In this document: piece after piece, positions 9,594-17,508 of the stretch
Numbering within the stretch: the stretch's first letter is position 1
How the letters are laid out: every line of letters starts with the position of its first letter
Source of the DNA: Streptomyces sp. NBC_00193
GTDB taxonomy: Bacteria; Actinomycetota; Actinomycetes; Streptomycetales; Streptomycetaceae
Reading direction: 5' to 3'
Length of the DNA stretch: 64,000 bases
NCBI RefSeq assembly: GCF_026342735.1
Contig: NZ_JAPEMM010000001.1
Coordinates: forward strand, 3,038,001 to 3,102,000
Notes under the pieces: model-generated
What the model saw: only the letters and a program-made list of their open reading frames with translations
Databases searched by the model: none
Told to the model about the DNA's origin: nothing
Program-made: the position numbers and the translations under genes

Positions 9594-9674
9594 GCGCGGA
9601 AGTCTACGCGGGGTGACCTACCTCTGGGCAGGGCGTCCGGAGGAGGTCATTCCCACAGCTTTTCCACGCGCCCT

Positions 9675-10445
9675 CTAGTCCATCCGGGTGAGCGCCGCCG
9701 CGGCCCGCGCGGAGGCCTCGGCCGCCGCCTTCGTCGCCGCCTGCGCGGCCGCTTCCGCCGCCGCCCGTTCCACCTTCTCCGGGGTGACGAAGCGGTACCC
9801 GACGTTGCGGACGGTACCGATCAGCGACTCGTGCTCGGGCCCGAGTTTCGCGCGCAGTCGCCGTACGTGCACGTCGACGGTGCGGGTGCCGCCGAAGTAG
9901 TCGTAGCCCCACACCTCCTGGAGGAGCTGCGCACGGGTGAAGACCCGGCCCGGGTGCTGGGCGAGGTACTTCAGGAGCTCGAACTCCTTGAAGGTCAGGT
10001 CCAGGACCCGGCCCTTCAGCTTCGCGGAGTACGTCGCCTCGTCGACCGACAGGTCGCCGTTGCGGATCTCCATGGGGGAGTCGTCCGAGCCGAGCTGCTG
10101 GCGGCCGGTGGCGAGGCGCAGCCGCGCTTCGACCTCCGCCGGTCCCGCGGTGTCGAGGAGGACGTCGTCGATGCCCCAGTCGGCGGTGACGGCCGCGAGG
10201 CCGCCCTCGGTGACGACGAGGATCAGCGGACAGCCGGGCCCCGTGGAGCGCAGCAGCTGGCACAGCGACCGCACCTGGGGCAGGTCGCGGCGGCCGTCGA
10301 CGAGGATCACGTCGGCACCCGGTGTGTCCACGAGGGCGGGGCCCTCGGCCGGAGCCACCCGGACGCTGTGGAGCAGCAGGCCGAGGGCCGGCAGGACCTC
10401 GGTCGAGGGCTGCAGGGCGTTGGTCAGGAGCAGGAGTGAGCTCAT
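9675..10445 (-). CDS. glnR: GlnR, OmpR-family global nitrogen regulator with atypical receiver
   Basis: I recognise this as Streptomyces GlnR (256 residues), which activates or represses glutamine synthetase, ammonium transport, nitrite reduction and other nitrogen genes. The receiver-like domain [19 protein letters not shown] lacks the usual acidic pair, as known for this orphan regulator. The C-terminal winged helix has [20 protein letters not shown], the DNA-reading [16 protein letters not shown] and VRNVGYRF. The tail is an alanine/lysine-rich coiled segment. ATG 10445 matches the conserved protein start; the longer frame to 10598 is not conserved in character. A 37-codon micro-ORF overlaps this start by ATGA, which implies coupled translation. 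Confidence 0.96.
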   Translation of the reverse strand: MSSLLLLTNALQPSTEVLPALGLLLHSVRVAPAEGPALVDTPGADVILVDGRRDLPQVRSLCQLLRSTGPGCPLILVVTEGGLAAVTADWGIDDVLLDTAGPAEVEARLRLATGRQQLGSDDSPMEIRNGDLSVDEATYSAKLKGRVLDLTFKEFELLKYLAQHPGRVFTRAQLLQEVWGYDYFGGTRTVDVHVRRLRAKLGPEHESLIGTVRNVGYRFVTPEKVERAAAEAAAQAATKAAAEASARAAAALTRMD

Positions 10446-10555
10446 GCCCGACCACCCGCCCGGGTCGAGCGGTGGTGCTGGTGGTGTGCGTGCGCAGGTG
10501 CGTGCGCCTGTACCTCTGCCTGCACCTGCACTTGCACGACGGTTCGCTGGTCCAT
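10442..10555 (-). CDS. Histidine-rich 37-residue micro-ORF overlapping the glnR start
   Basis: An ATG at 10555 follows a near-perfect ribosome site (GAGGAGGAA). The peptide begins [16 protein letters not shown] and continues with a histidine-rich stretch [11 protein letters not shown]. Its stop codon overlaps the glnR ATG in the form ATGA, so ribosomes finishing it could re-initiate on glnR. The glnR start itself has a weaker ribosome site. It may be a translational-control leader rather than a functional protein. An alternating Val/Gln codon pattern fits low-complexity DNA, so chance cannot be excluded without comparative data. Confidence 0.5.
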   Translation of the reverse strand: MDQRTVVQVQVQAEVQAHAPAHAHHQHHRSTRAGGRA

Positions 10556-10956
10556 CACGTCGGTTCCTCCTCGGTCCCGTCGAGGACTTTCGCGGCACTG
10601 CTTCGTACGACTTGCCTGGTGTCCGTCCGGTCCCCGCGCCCTGAGGTCCGGATGGATACCACTGTTCTCGGTCCGTTCAACGTGCTGAAAGCACAAAAGG
10701 ACCCGGGGGCTACGTTGCCCGGATCCTCTCGCCAGCAGAATAGCCCACCCGCCCCGGCCGGGCCGAGGCTTCGGAGCCTTCCACTTCTGTGGTTCCCACC
10801 ACCCCCGGGACCTGCATATGCGCCGGTTTCACCGGATCGGTGGACCCGGTGCGGGCCGCTCGGGCGCACGCGGGGCGCGCGGAGGCACGCCGGGATCGGG
10901 GGCGCGAGGGGTCATGATGGAGGCCGACGGCAGAGCGCCGACGAGAGGAGCGTGCA
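10556..10956. other. Non-coding divergent region between glnR and the MoaD-like gene
   Basis: About 400 nt without a convincing gene. It must carry the promoters for the glnR side (minus) and the MoaD-like side (plus). A GGACCCGGG / CCCGGATCC hairpin occurs at about 10697-10725. I could not assign a GlnR box with confidence. Confidence 0.5.
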
Positions 10957-11211
10957 GTGGCAACCGGAACCATCCGCTACTGGGCGGCGGCGAAGGCCGC
11001 GGCCAAGACGGCGGAGGAGCCGTACTCGGCGCGGACACTGGCCGAGGCGCTCGACGCCGTGCGGGAACGCCACCCCGGGGAGCTGACCCGGGTCCTGCTG
11101 CGCTGCTCCTTCCTCGTGAACGAAGAGCCCGTGGGCAAGCGCCCGCACGATTCCGTCGAGCTGACCGAGGGGGGCACCGTCGAGGTGCTCCCGCCGTTCG
11201 CGGGCGGGTGA
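10957..11211 (+). CDS. MoaD/ThiS-like sulfur-carrier protein
   Basis: Ubiquitin-fold sulfur carrier of 84 residues ending in the required Gly-Gly (PPFAGG). Such proteins are adenylated at the C-terminal glycine and carry thiocarboxylate sulfur, for example for molybdopterin synthesis. The core includes LAEALDAV and CSFLVNEEPV, with VELTEGGTVEVLPPFAGG at the end. The GTG start has GAGAGGAG 6 nt upstream. A membrane-protein gene begins 10 nt after the stop. There are no other molybdopterin genes beside it, so its partner is uncertain, but the rhodanese/DUF1416 pair 3 kb away handles sulfur too. Confidence 0.9.
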   Translation: MATGTIRYWAAAKAAAKTAEEPYSARTLAEALDAVRERHPGELTRVLLRCSFLVNEEPVGKRPHDSVELTEGGTVEVLPPFAGG

Positions 11212-11221
11212 GCGGAGTCCC

Positions 11222-12685
11222 ATGAGCACGCCTGAGGAACAGCAGCAGCAACTGCAGCAACTCCAGCAACAGCAACTGCAGCAACAGCAAGAGCAGCCCG
11301 ATCCGTACGGGACCCAGACCTGGCAGTCCCCGACGTGGGACACCTCGTACCAGCCGGTCCAGGCCCCGCTGGAGGGCGTACCGGCGCAGTACCCGGTCGC
11401 CCCCGAGGGCTGGTTCCGTGAGGAGCCGCAGGCCGCGCAGGACCAGCAGCAGGCCCAGCAACAGGCACAGCCTCAGCCCCAGGCGCCCGTCTCCGGCCAG
11501 GAGTGGGGGCAGCAGCAGGCGTACGCCGACCCCTACGCGGATCCCTACGCGGCGCCGGCCGGCTACCCGCAGTCCCCGGCCCCGGCTCCGGTCGCGGCCC
11601 CGGACCACTGGTTCCGCGACGAGGCGCCGGCCGCGCAGGCTCCGCAGGCCGAGCCGCAGCAGCAGTGGGGGGAGTCGGCGTACCCGCCGCCCGCCTACCC
11701 CGGCCCGGCCGACCCGTTCCAGGCGCAGGCCCAGGCTCCGGCTCCGGCGCAGGCCCAGGCTCCGGCTCCGGCCCCCGGCCAGGAGTGGGTCGCGGAGCAG
11801 GCCCCGTACCTCCCGCAGCAGGCGGCCGAGGTCCCGGTCGGGGCTCCCGCCGCGGACGCGGTGGCCGGCGGGACCGCCGAGGAGGAGCCCGCCTGGTCGC
11901 CGCCCACGCTCGCCGGCAACACGCTGCGCGCCGTGGACCCGGCCCAGGCCCGCGCCGAAGGCCGCTCGCCGATCATCGATCCCGGTCCGCAGGCGGCCAT
12001 ACTGACGGCCGCCCTCGGGCTGGTCATCGCGGCCGCCGCCGCTCTGGGCGAGCTCGCGCTGCTCGCGCCGCTGATCGCCCTCCAGGGCCTCACAGCGGCG
12101 GGCTGGTTCCGGCTCAACGGCATGTGGCCGGCCCGTCAGGGCATCGCCCTGGCCTTCGCCGGGGCGCTCGTCGCCGACGGGGCCGTGCTCGCGGTGGACG
12201 AGCCGTACGGCCCCGGCGCGATCGTCGGCACCCTCGGCGCCTGGGTGCTGCTGACGCTGGTGCTCCAGCTGCGCAGCCACGCCGATCCGGACGAGCGGAT
12301 GTACGGGCTGATGGCCTCGGTGGCTTCGGCCGCGCTGGCCATCGTCTGCGCCGGCTACCTCGCGGCCGACTCCGCCGCCGCGAGCGTGGGGGCCGCCGCC
12401 GTGGCGGTGGCCGTCTTCGCCCGGGCGCTCCCGCTGCCCACCGCGCCCTCGGTCGGCGTCTCGCTGGCCGCCGCGGCCGGTGCGGGCATCGCCGTGGGCG
12501 GGCTGACGTCCGTCGGCGCGGGCGGTGCGCTGATCGGCCTGGCGGCCGGTGTGTGCGCGCTGATCGGGCTGCGCGTGGCGGCGTACGACTACCCGTCGAA
12601 GTTCGTCCACATGACGGCCGGTGTCGCGCTGCCGCTGGCCGCGGCGGCCCCGGCGGTCTATCTGATCGGCCGGGTGGTGGGCTGA
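11222..12685 (+). CDS. Glutamine/proline-rich N-terminus multi-pass membrane protein, unknown function
   Basis: A 487-residue protein in two parts. Residues 1 to about 250 are low complexity, opening with a glutamine tract (EEQQQQLQQLQQQQLQQQQ) and then Pro/Ala/Gln repeats including two copies of a WFR[ED]E motif. From about residue 255 onward lie some eight or nine hydrophobic helices rich in Ala, Gly and Leu. I do not recognise a catalytic motif. It lies 10 nt after the MoaD-like gene and is probably co-transcribed. It ends before a clear terminator at 12719. The disordered, repeat-rich N-terminus is likely cytoplasmic. Confidence 0.85.
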   Translation: MSTPEEQQQQLQQLQQQQLQQQQEQPDPYGTQTWQSPTWDTSYQPVQAPLEGVPAQYPVAPEGWFREEPQAAQDQQQAQQQAQPQPQAPVSGQEWGQQQAYADPYADPYAAPAGYPQSPAPAPVAAPDHWFRDEAPAAQAPQAEPQQQWGESAYPPPAYPGPADPFQAQAQAPAPAQAQAPAPAPGQEWVAEQAPYLPQQAAEVPVGAPAADAVAGGTAEEEPAWSPPTLAGNTLRAVDPAQARAEGRSPIIDPGPQAAILTAALGLVIAAAAALGELALLAPLIALQGLTAAGWFRLNGMWPARQGIALAFAGALVADGAVLAVDEPYGPGAIVGTLGAWVLLTLVLQLRSHADPDERMYGLMASVASAALAIVCAGYLAADSAAASVGAAAVAVAVFARALPLPTAPSVGVSLAAAAGAGIAVGGLTSVGAGGALIGLAAGVCALIGLRVAAYDYPSKFVHMTAGVALPLAAAAPAVYLIGRVVG

Positions 12686-12718
12686 GGCCCCGGCCTCCCC
12701 CTGCCGCCCTTCCAAGAC

Positions 12719-12746
12719 CGCCCGCCCCGCTTGCCCGGGGCGGGCG
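12719..12746 (+). terminator. Rho-independent type hairpin
   Basis: CGCCCGCCCCG (12719-12729) pairs with CGGGGCGGGCG (12736-12746) across a 6-nt loop, followed by TTGT. It lies 34 nt after the membrane-protein stop and ends the MoaD-like operon. Confidence 0.75.
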
Positions 12747-12826
12747 TTGTCGCATCAGCTCACAGCGCCCTCACGGCCGGACATGGTCCACTGGGCCGAC
12801 GTACCAATCGTCTGGGGGGTGGGCAC

Positions 12827-13540
12827 GTGCGTGTCCTGCGTGTCGTGGTGATCATCGGAGTGGTCCTCGGTGGCCTGTTCGTCGGGCTGGACCGCTGGGC
12901 GGCCGGCTATGCCGAGGACCGGATGGCGGAGCGGATCCAGGCCCGGCAGGGCCTGTCGGGAGTGGAGGTGGGCATCCAGGGGTTCCCCTTCCTGACCCAG
13001 GCGCTCTCCCGCGACCTCGACCAGGTGGACCTGAAGGTGGCCGGCGTCGACGTGGCGACCGCGGACGGCCGTACGACGCACCTGTCCCGGCTGCGGGTCG
13101 CCTTCCGGGGAGTGGAGCTGAACGGCGACTACAACGGCGGCACCGCCCGCTCAGCCAAGGGCTCGGCCCTCGTCTCATACGCCGACCTGACCGCGGCCGC
13201 CCAGCCCGGGGTGACGGTCGCCTACGGCGGTGCGCCGGGCAAGCTGAAGGTCACCGCGCGCGTGGAGTTCCTCGGCAGGACGCTCAGCCGCAGTGTGATC
13301 TCGACGGTCTCGCTGGTCGACGCCGGCGACGGAAAGGGCGGGAAGACCGTCCGGGTCCGCGCCGACGAGGTGCCGGGTGAGGGCCTGCCCGGGATCGAGG
13401 CCGTGGTGCGCAAGAAGACCGACTTCGACCGGCGGATCGACGGCGGTCTGCCGTCGGGGGTCCAGCTGACGACGCTGACCTCGGACGAGGCGGGTCTGGA
13501 GCTCACTCTGGGCGGTACGAATCTGGCCCTGGCCGGATAG
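12827..13540 (+). CDS. DUF2993 (LmeA-like) membrane-anchored protein
   Basis: A 237-residue protein with a start-proximal hydrophobic helix (RVLRVVVIIGVVLGGLFVGL) that acts as a signal-anchor, followed by a beta-rich DUF2993 domain on the outside. The conserved IQGFPFLTQAL near residue 55 is typical of this family, which in mycobacteria includes the envelope lipid-binding protein LmeA. The GTG at 12827 is chosen because the hydrophobic helix follows directly and a G-rich ribosome site precedes it; the frame is open back to 12731. It follows a terminator and stands alone. A role in lipid or lipoglycan handling is inferred only from family. Confidence 0.85.
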   Translation: MRVLRVVVIIGVVLGGLFVGLDRWAAGYAEDRMAERIQARQGLSGVEVGIQGFPFLTQALSRDLDQVDLKVAGVDVATADGRTTHLSRLRVAFRGVELNGDYNGGTARSAKGSALVSYADLTAAAQPGVTVAYGGAPGKLKVTARVEFLGRTLSRSVISTVSLVDAGDGKGGKTVRVRADEVPGEGLPGIEAVVRKKTDFDRRIDGGLPSGVQLTTLTSDEAGLELTLGGTNLALAG

Positions 13541-13666
13541 TGAGACGAGAGGGTCCGATCCGCAGATGGGAGGGCCTTTCGGGGCCCCGGGCGCCCCGCG
13601 CCGGAAGATCGGCAAGGGCTCCGATCCCACTATACGGACGATCCTGTCTCGATATATGACACGGCG

Positions 13667-13696
13667 GTGACAGGGCGGCCGATTCGTCCCTACGAT
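13667..13696 (+). promoter_or_regulatory. Promoter of the cysteine leader peptide and rhodanese unit
   Basis: GTGACA (13667-13672), an 18-bp spacer and TACGAT (13691-13696) form a good housekeeping-type promoter. Transcription would begin about 13703-13705, at or next to the second ATG of the leader ORF, so the message is probably leaderless. Confidence 0.7.
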
Positions 13697-13698
13697 CC

Positions 13699-13788
13699 AT
13701 GGCTATGAAGCATCAGCAGGCGGACCTCACGAAGCGGCGGGCAGTAGACCTGTGTCGCGTCGCCGCCATGCTCTGTCGATCCATGTGA
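13699..13788 (+). CDS. Putative cysteine-responsive leader peptide
   Basis: A 29-codon ORF (27 codons from the second ATG at 13705) upstream of the rhodanese gene. It carries the pattern ADLTKRRAVDLCRVAAMLC, with cysteines at positions 19 and 26 of the longer form. This matches, from memory, the actinobacterial leader peptides that precede sulfur-metabolism genes, in which ribosome stalling at cysteine codons adjusts downstream expression. A strong promoter places the transcript start at the peptide start. A hairpin at 13898-13936 between the peptide and the rhodanese could be the controlled structure. Confidence 0.75.
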   Translation: MAMKHQQADLTKRRAVDLCRVAAMLCRSM

Positions 13789-13897
13789 CGTGTGAGCGCA
13801 TCCCGCTCCACAGCCGGACGACGGCCTTCCGCTTTCTCTTTCCCGTGCGACCACCTCTGCCTCCCGCCCTCCTGGGGCCTCCCCGCAACAGGATCCG

Positions 13898-13936
13898 CCG
13901 GGGGCACCTCCCAGCGGTAGCTGGGGGAACACCCGG
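13898..13936 (+). promoter_or_regulatory. Hairpin between leader peptide and rhodanese gene
   Basis: The arms 13898-13915 and 13920-13936 pair around a GGTA loop with the perfect core CCCAGC/GCTGGG. The placement, 110 nt after the leader stop and 60 nt before the rhodanese start, suits an attenuator or ribosome-site control element. From memory a similar hairpin recurs in Streptomyces intergenic regions, so it may instead be a dispersed repeat. Confidence 0.5.
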
Positions 13937-13996
13937 ACGCACGCACCCCGCACCACCAGCACCACCCCGCCGCACACTGCCCCGGAGGAGAACATC

Positions 13997-14842
13997 ATGA
14001 GCCGCAGCGACGTCCTCGTAGACGCCGACTGGGTCGAGGCCCACCTGAACGACGCCAACGTCGTCATCGTCGAGGTGGACGAGGACACGTCCGCGTACGA
14101 CAAGAACCACATCACCAACGCCGTCCGGATCGACTGGAAGAGCGACCTCCAGGACCCGGTCCGCCGCGACTTCGTGGACCAGGAGGGCTTCGAGAAGCTC
14201 CTCTCCGCCAAGGGCATCTCCAACGACGACACCGTCGTCCTCTACGGCGGCAACAACAACTGGTTCGCGTCCTACGCCTACTGGTACTTCAAGCTCTACG
14301 GCCACCAGGACGTCCGCCTGCTCGACGGCGGCCGCAAGAAGTGGGAGCTCGACTCCCGCGACCTGGTCGACGGCACCGAGGTCCCGAACCGCCCGGCCAC
14401 CGAGTACAAGGCCAAGGCCCAGGACACCTCGATCCGCGCCTTCCGTGACGACGCGGTCGCCGCGATCGGCACCAAGAACCTGGTCGACGTCCGCTCGCCC
14501 GACGAGTTCTCCGGCAAGCTGCTCGCGCCGGCGCACCTCCCGCAGGAGCAGTCGCAGCGTCCGGGTCACATCCCGAGCGCCCGCAACATCCCGTGGTCGA
14601 AGAACGCCAACGACGACGGCACCTTCAAGTCCGACGAGGAGCTCACCGCCCTCTACCAGGCCGAGCAGGTCGACCTGGCGAAGGACACCATCGCCTACTG
14701 CCGCATCGGTGAGCGCTCCGCGCTCACCTGGTTCGTGCTGCACGAGCTCCTGGGCCAGGAGAACGTCAAGAACTACGACGGCTCGTGGACCGAGTACGGC
14801 TCGCTGGTCGGCGTGCCGATCGAGCTCGGCGCCAACAAGTAG
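13997..14842 (+). CDS. Thiosulfate sulfurtransferase (two-domain rhodanese, SseA/CysA type)
   Basis: A 281-residue tandem-rhodanese protein, the usual length. It transfers sulfane sulfur from thiosulfate or a similar donor to a thiol acceptor. The N-terminal rhodanese domain (about 1-125) is the inactive structural copy. The C-terminal domain holds the catalytic loop CRIGERS with the active cysteine near residue 235 and the LVDVRSPDEFSG entry motif. GGAGGAG lies directly before the ATG. It is followed 70 nt later by a DUF1416 protein, a partner constantly found with it in actinobacteria. A cysteine-containing leader peptide upstream suggests control by sulfur supply. Confidence 0.95.
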   Translation: MSRSDVLVDADWVEAHLNDANVVIVEVDEDTSAYDKNHITNAVRIDWKSDLQDPVRRDFVDQEGFEKLLSAKGISNDDTVVLYGGNNNWFASYAYWYFKLYGHQDVRLLDGGRKKWELDSRDLVDGTEVPNRPATEYKAKAQDTSIRAFRDDAVAAIGTKNLVDVRSPDEFSGKLLAPAHLPQEQSQRPGHIPSARNIPWSKNANDDGTFKSDEELTALYQAEQVDLAKDTIAYCRIGERSALTWFVLHELLGQENVKNYDGSWTEYGSLVGVPIELGANK

Positions 14843-14912
14843 TTCCGGGCACCCAGTATTTCGGGGCACGCGACGCCCCGTAGTCATACCTCTCTAGGAC
14901 AGGACAGAGAAC

Positions 14913-15203
14913 ATGTGTGGAGCAAAGATCGGCGGGCCCGACCTCTCGACGCTGAAGCCCGGTGAGACGGCCATCCAGGGCCAGGTCACCAAGGACGGCG
15001 AGCCCATCAGCGGCTACGTCCGTCTGCTGGACTCGACCGGCGAGTTCACCGCCGAGGTCCCGACCTCGGCCACCGGCCAGTTCCGCTTCTACGCGGCCGA
15101 GGGCTCCTGGACGCTGCGCGCGCTCGTGCCCGGCGCCCAGGCGGACCGAGCCGTGGTCGTCGTCGAGTCCGGCGGCGTCACGGACGTGGCGATCGCGGTC
15201 TGA
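14913..15203 (+). CDS. DUF1416 domain protein (rhodanese partner)
   Basis: A 96-residue small beta-sandwich-type protein of the DUF1416 family. It begins with the conserved MCGAKIGGPDLS, where the exposed cysteine may matter, and contains ATGQFRFYAAEGSWTLRALV. The AGGACAGAGAAC sequence before the ATG supplies the ribosome site. The gene is paired with the thiosulfate sulfurtransferase just upstream and ends before a 14-bp hairpin terminator, so the two form one unit. Function is unknown; the fixed pairing suggests a sulfur acceptor or chaperone for the rhodanese. Confidence 0.9.
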   Translation: MCGAKIGGPDLSTLKPGETAIQGQVTKDGEPISGYVRLLDSTGEFTAEVPTSATGQFRFYAAEGSWTLRALVPGAQADRAVVVVESGGVTDVAIAV

Positions 15204-15220
15204 GCACCGCACCTGTGTGA

Positions 15221-15260
15221 CCGTATGACCGGCCGAAGGGCCGTATGACCGGCCGAAGGG
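15221..15260 (+). repeat. Perfect 20-bp tandem duplication
   Basis: CCGTATGACCGGCCGAAGGG occurs twice in a row (15221-15240 and 15241-15260), directly ahead of and partly inside the terminator arm that follows DUF1416. It looks like a recent slippage event. Confidence 0.95.
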
Positions 15261-15306
15261 CCGCACCCCCGGGGGTTGGACGCCATCGGATCGGGGTGCG
15301 GCCCTT
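15256..15306 (+). terminator. Terminator hairpin after the rhodanese unit
   Basis: AAGGGCCGCACCCC (15256-15269) pairs perfectly with GGGGTGCGGCCCTT (15293-15306), 53 nt after the DUF1416 stop. Confidence 0.8.
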
Positions 15307-15357
15307 CGTGTCGTTCCGGGCCTCCCCGGGAGCGGGGGGCCGCTCTACCCTGGAGGC

Positions 15358-15621
15358 ATGTACGCCCGGCGCCGGCGCGCCTACTTCCTGCTCATGGGCG
15401 GATGCCTGTTCCTCTTCGTCTCCGCCTGGTCCTTCGTGCGCCTGTGGTCCGTCGAGGCCGCCGTGGCGCTGTGCGTGGTCGCCATGGTCATCCCCCCGGT
15501 CGCCGCGATGGTCGCGAACCGGCGCGGCCCCGATGACCGCTGGTGGGACGACCCCTCGGGTGACGCGAAGTCCGACGAGTGGTGGGACGAACTGGATGGA
15601 AAGCGGCGTCACGAGGACTGA
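15358..15621 (+). CDS. DUF3099 small membrane protein
   Basis: An 87-residue actinobacterial DUF3099 protein with two hydrophobic helices (about residues 9-28 and 33-52) and an acidic, tryptophan-rich C-terminal tail (DRWWDDPSGD, DEWWDEL). TACCCT (15346-15351) ends 6 nt before the ATG, so the transcript may be leaderless, although GGAGG also lies there and could serve as a ribosome site. It stands between two terminated units. Function is unknown. Confidence 0.85.
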   Translation: MYARRRRAYFLLMGGCLFLFVSAWSFVRLWSVEAAVALCVVAMVIPPVAAMVANRRGPDDRWWDDPSGDAKSDEWWDELDGKRRHED

Positions 15622-15721
15622 AACCGGTCGATATAAAAATGTAATAAGGATGACCACAACATCTCCCCAGGGCAGGGTGTCTTGTGTGTACGCGGGCAAA
15701 TAGATCCGCGACTCCAGTCCT

Positions 15722-16609
15722 GTGGGGGGACTTCCCTTGGAACACGACCAGACCATCCCTGAGCAGCGGAAAGAGGAGGACAGCACCCCGGAGCAGGGCA
15801 TTGCGGACGCAACGCGAACTGCTCCCGAAGCCCCTCCCGAGGCTCTGCCCGAAGCCGCCCTCGACGCAGCTCCGGAAGCCGCTCCGGCCGCTCCCCGCCG
15901 CCGCGGCGGCCGCACGGTCCTCCTGATCGCCGGCGCCGTCGTCCTGGGCGTCCTGGCGGGCACGATCACCGGCTACGCGATCCAGTACGACCGCGAACCG
16001 ACCCCGCTGGCCCCGCTGGCGCAGGCGGACCTGGCGTACCCGAAGGCGCTGGCGCCCGACGGCACCACCACGCACCAGACGATCAACGCCAACCGCTGGC
16101 ACGCGTCGGACGGCGATCTCCGGAAGCTGCTGGTCGAGGCGCCGAGCGGGGCGAAGAAACAGGACTCCGGCTACGGCAGCCTCGACTTCCTCGCGCTCGG
16201 GTTCAAGGAGCCCGACAACGCGCTGCGCCAGTTCTCCACGTCCGGGACCCGCCGGATCGCATCCGTGAGCTGGACCGTCGGCGACTCGACCTTCGTCACC
16301 GTCACCGTGCTGCAGTTCGCCGACCGCGGCGGGGCCGACGACTACCAGCAGGAACAGTCGGGCTACATGTCCGACAAGGACCACGCCGGCAACGACGGCG
16401 TGCCCATCCCCGGCATCGACTCCGACCTCGGACGCGTCTGGGTGGACTCGAAGGCCGACGAGAAGCCCGGCTACCACCCGATGCGGGGGGCCAGGGCCGT
16501 GGCCCGACGAGGCGACCTCGTGCTGGACATCCACTTTCTGAACAACCGGGGCAAGATCGCCGAAGGCGACGTCGTGGACCTGGCCAAGCGACAGCTGGAG
16601 CGACTGTGA
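15722..16609 (+). CDS. Single-pass membrane protein, first of three tandem paralogs
   Basis: A 295-residue protein with a Glu/Pro/Ala-rich cytoplasmic N-terminus, one transmembrane helix at about 65-88 and an extracellular domain. The frame opens at GTG 15722, but TTG 15737 with GGGGGG in front of it is an equally good start (290 residues). The stop overlaps the next gene (GTGA), so the set is translationally coupled. No known catalytic motif is visible. The next two genes share the same layout and similar features such as an RRR/K patch before the helix. A secreted sensory or envelope role is possible but unproven. Confidence 0.85.
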   Translation: MGGLPLEHDQTIPEQRKEEDSTPEQGIADATRTAPEAPPEALPEAALDAAPEAAPAAPRRRGGRTVLLIAGAVVLGVLAGTITGYAIQYDREPTPLAPLAQADLAYPKALAPDGTTTHQTINANRWHASDGDLRKLLVEAPSGAKKQDSGYGSLDFLALGFKEPDNALRQFSTSGTRRIASVSWTVGDSTFVTVTVLQFADRGGADDYQQEQSGYMSDKDHAGNDGVPIPGIDSDLGRVWVDSKADEKPGYHPMRGARAVARRGDLVLDIHFLNNRGKIAEGDVVDLAKRQLERL

Positions 16610-17508
16610 CCGAGCCGCAGAACGACGTGACTCCGGCCGAGGTCCCGGCTCCGCCTGCGGAGCCCGTGGGTGACGCCGCACACGACGCAGTCGTGGACGC
16701 AGCTGTCGACGCAGCCACCGTGGACGCGCCCGCCGCGGACCCGGCCGTCGTCGACGCGGCCCCCGGCACCGGCCGCAGGGTGGGCCGCAGGCCGCTGGCC
16801 CTGATCGCCGGCGGTGTGGCCGCGGCGGTCCTCGTGGGCGGTGGCGTCTGGGCCTCCACGGTGATCGCAGACGCCGACCGGGACGCGCCCACCGCCTACT
16901 GGGTGCCGATCGGCGCGCCCGCGCCGAAGGCCGTGGAGCCCGGCTCCGTGCCGGCGAACGCCCTGTCCGGCAAGCTGCTGCCGATGCCGGACGATTTCCG
17001 GCCCGGCCCCGACATCGGGTCGGACGGCAACGACTTCGTGCTGTCCGGCGAGCAGGCCCTCGAGGGCTTCAAGGAGGCCCGCACCGGCCTGTCGAGCACG
17101 GAGCGCAAGAAGCGCGACGAGATGCTGGCCCAGCTGAAGCTGCAGGGCCTGGCCGGCCGTACGTACACCACGGAGATGGGCGGCTGGATCGCCGAGGTCC
17201 GCATCATGCAGGCCGACCCGAAGGCCGTGGGCTCCTTCTCCGAGGTCACCAAGAAGCTCATCGAGCTCGGGGGCGACAAGCGCGAAGCGCCCAAGGTGGA
17301 CGGTTTCCCGGACGCCAAGTGCGCGCTGCTGGCCATCGGTCTGGAGGAAGGCAAGGAGAAGATCGACTCGATCGACTGCACGGCCGTCGAGGGCGACATC
17401 GCCGTCACCTTCCGCGCCTACGGCCCCAAGCCCTTCTCCATCAAAGACGCCGTCGGGTTCTTCAAGAACCAGATGAGCCACCTGAAGTCCCCCGGGGAGT
17501 CCGTGTGA
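16606..17508 (+). CDS. Single-pass membrane protein, second of three tandem paralogs
   Basis: A 300-residue protein with the same plan: an Ala/Asp/Val-rich N-terminus (repeats of VDAA), a basic patch GRRVGRR, a transmembrane helix at about 64-87 and a lysine-rich exterior domain containing two cysteines (AKCALL, DSIDCTAV) that could form a disulfide. It overlaps its neighbours at both ends by 4 nt (GTGA junctions). Function is unknown. The overlap pattern implies that the three proteins are made in fixed ratios and may form a complex. Confidence 0.85.
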   Translation: MTEPQNDVTPAEVPAPPAEPVGDAAHDAVVDAAVDAATVDAPAADPAVVDAAPGTGRRVGRRPLALIAGGVAAAVLVGGGVWASTVIADADRDAPTAYWVPIGAPAPKAVEPGSVPANALSGKLLPMPDDFRPGPDIGSDGNDFVLSGEQALEGFKEARTGLSSTERKKRDEMLAQLKLQGLAGRTYTTEMGGWIAEVRIMQADPKAVGSFSEVTKKLIELGGDKREAPKVDGFPDAKCALLAIGLEEGKEKIDSIDCTAVEGDIAVTFRAYGPKPFSIKDAVGFFKNQMSHLKSPGESV

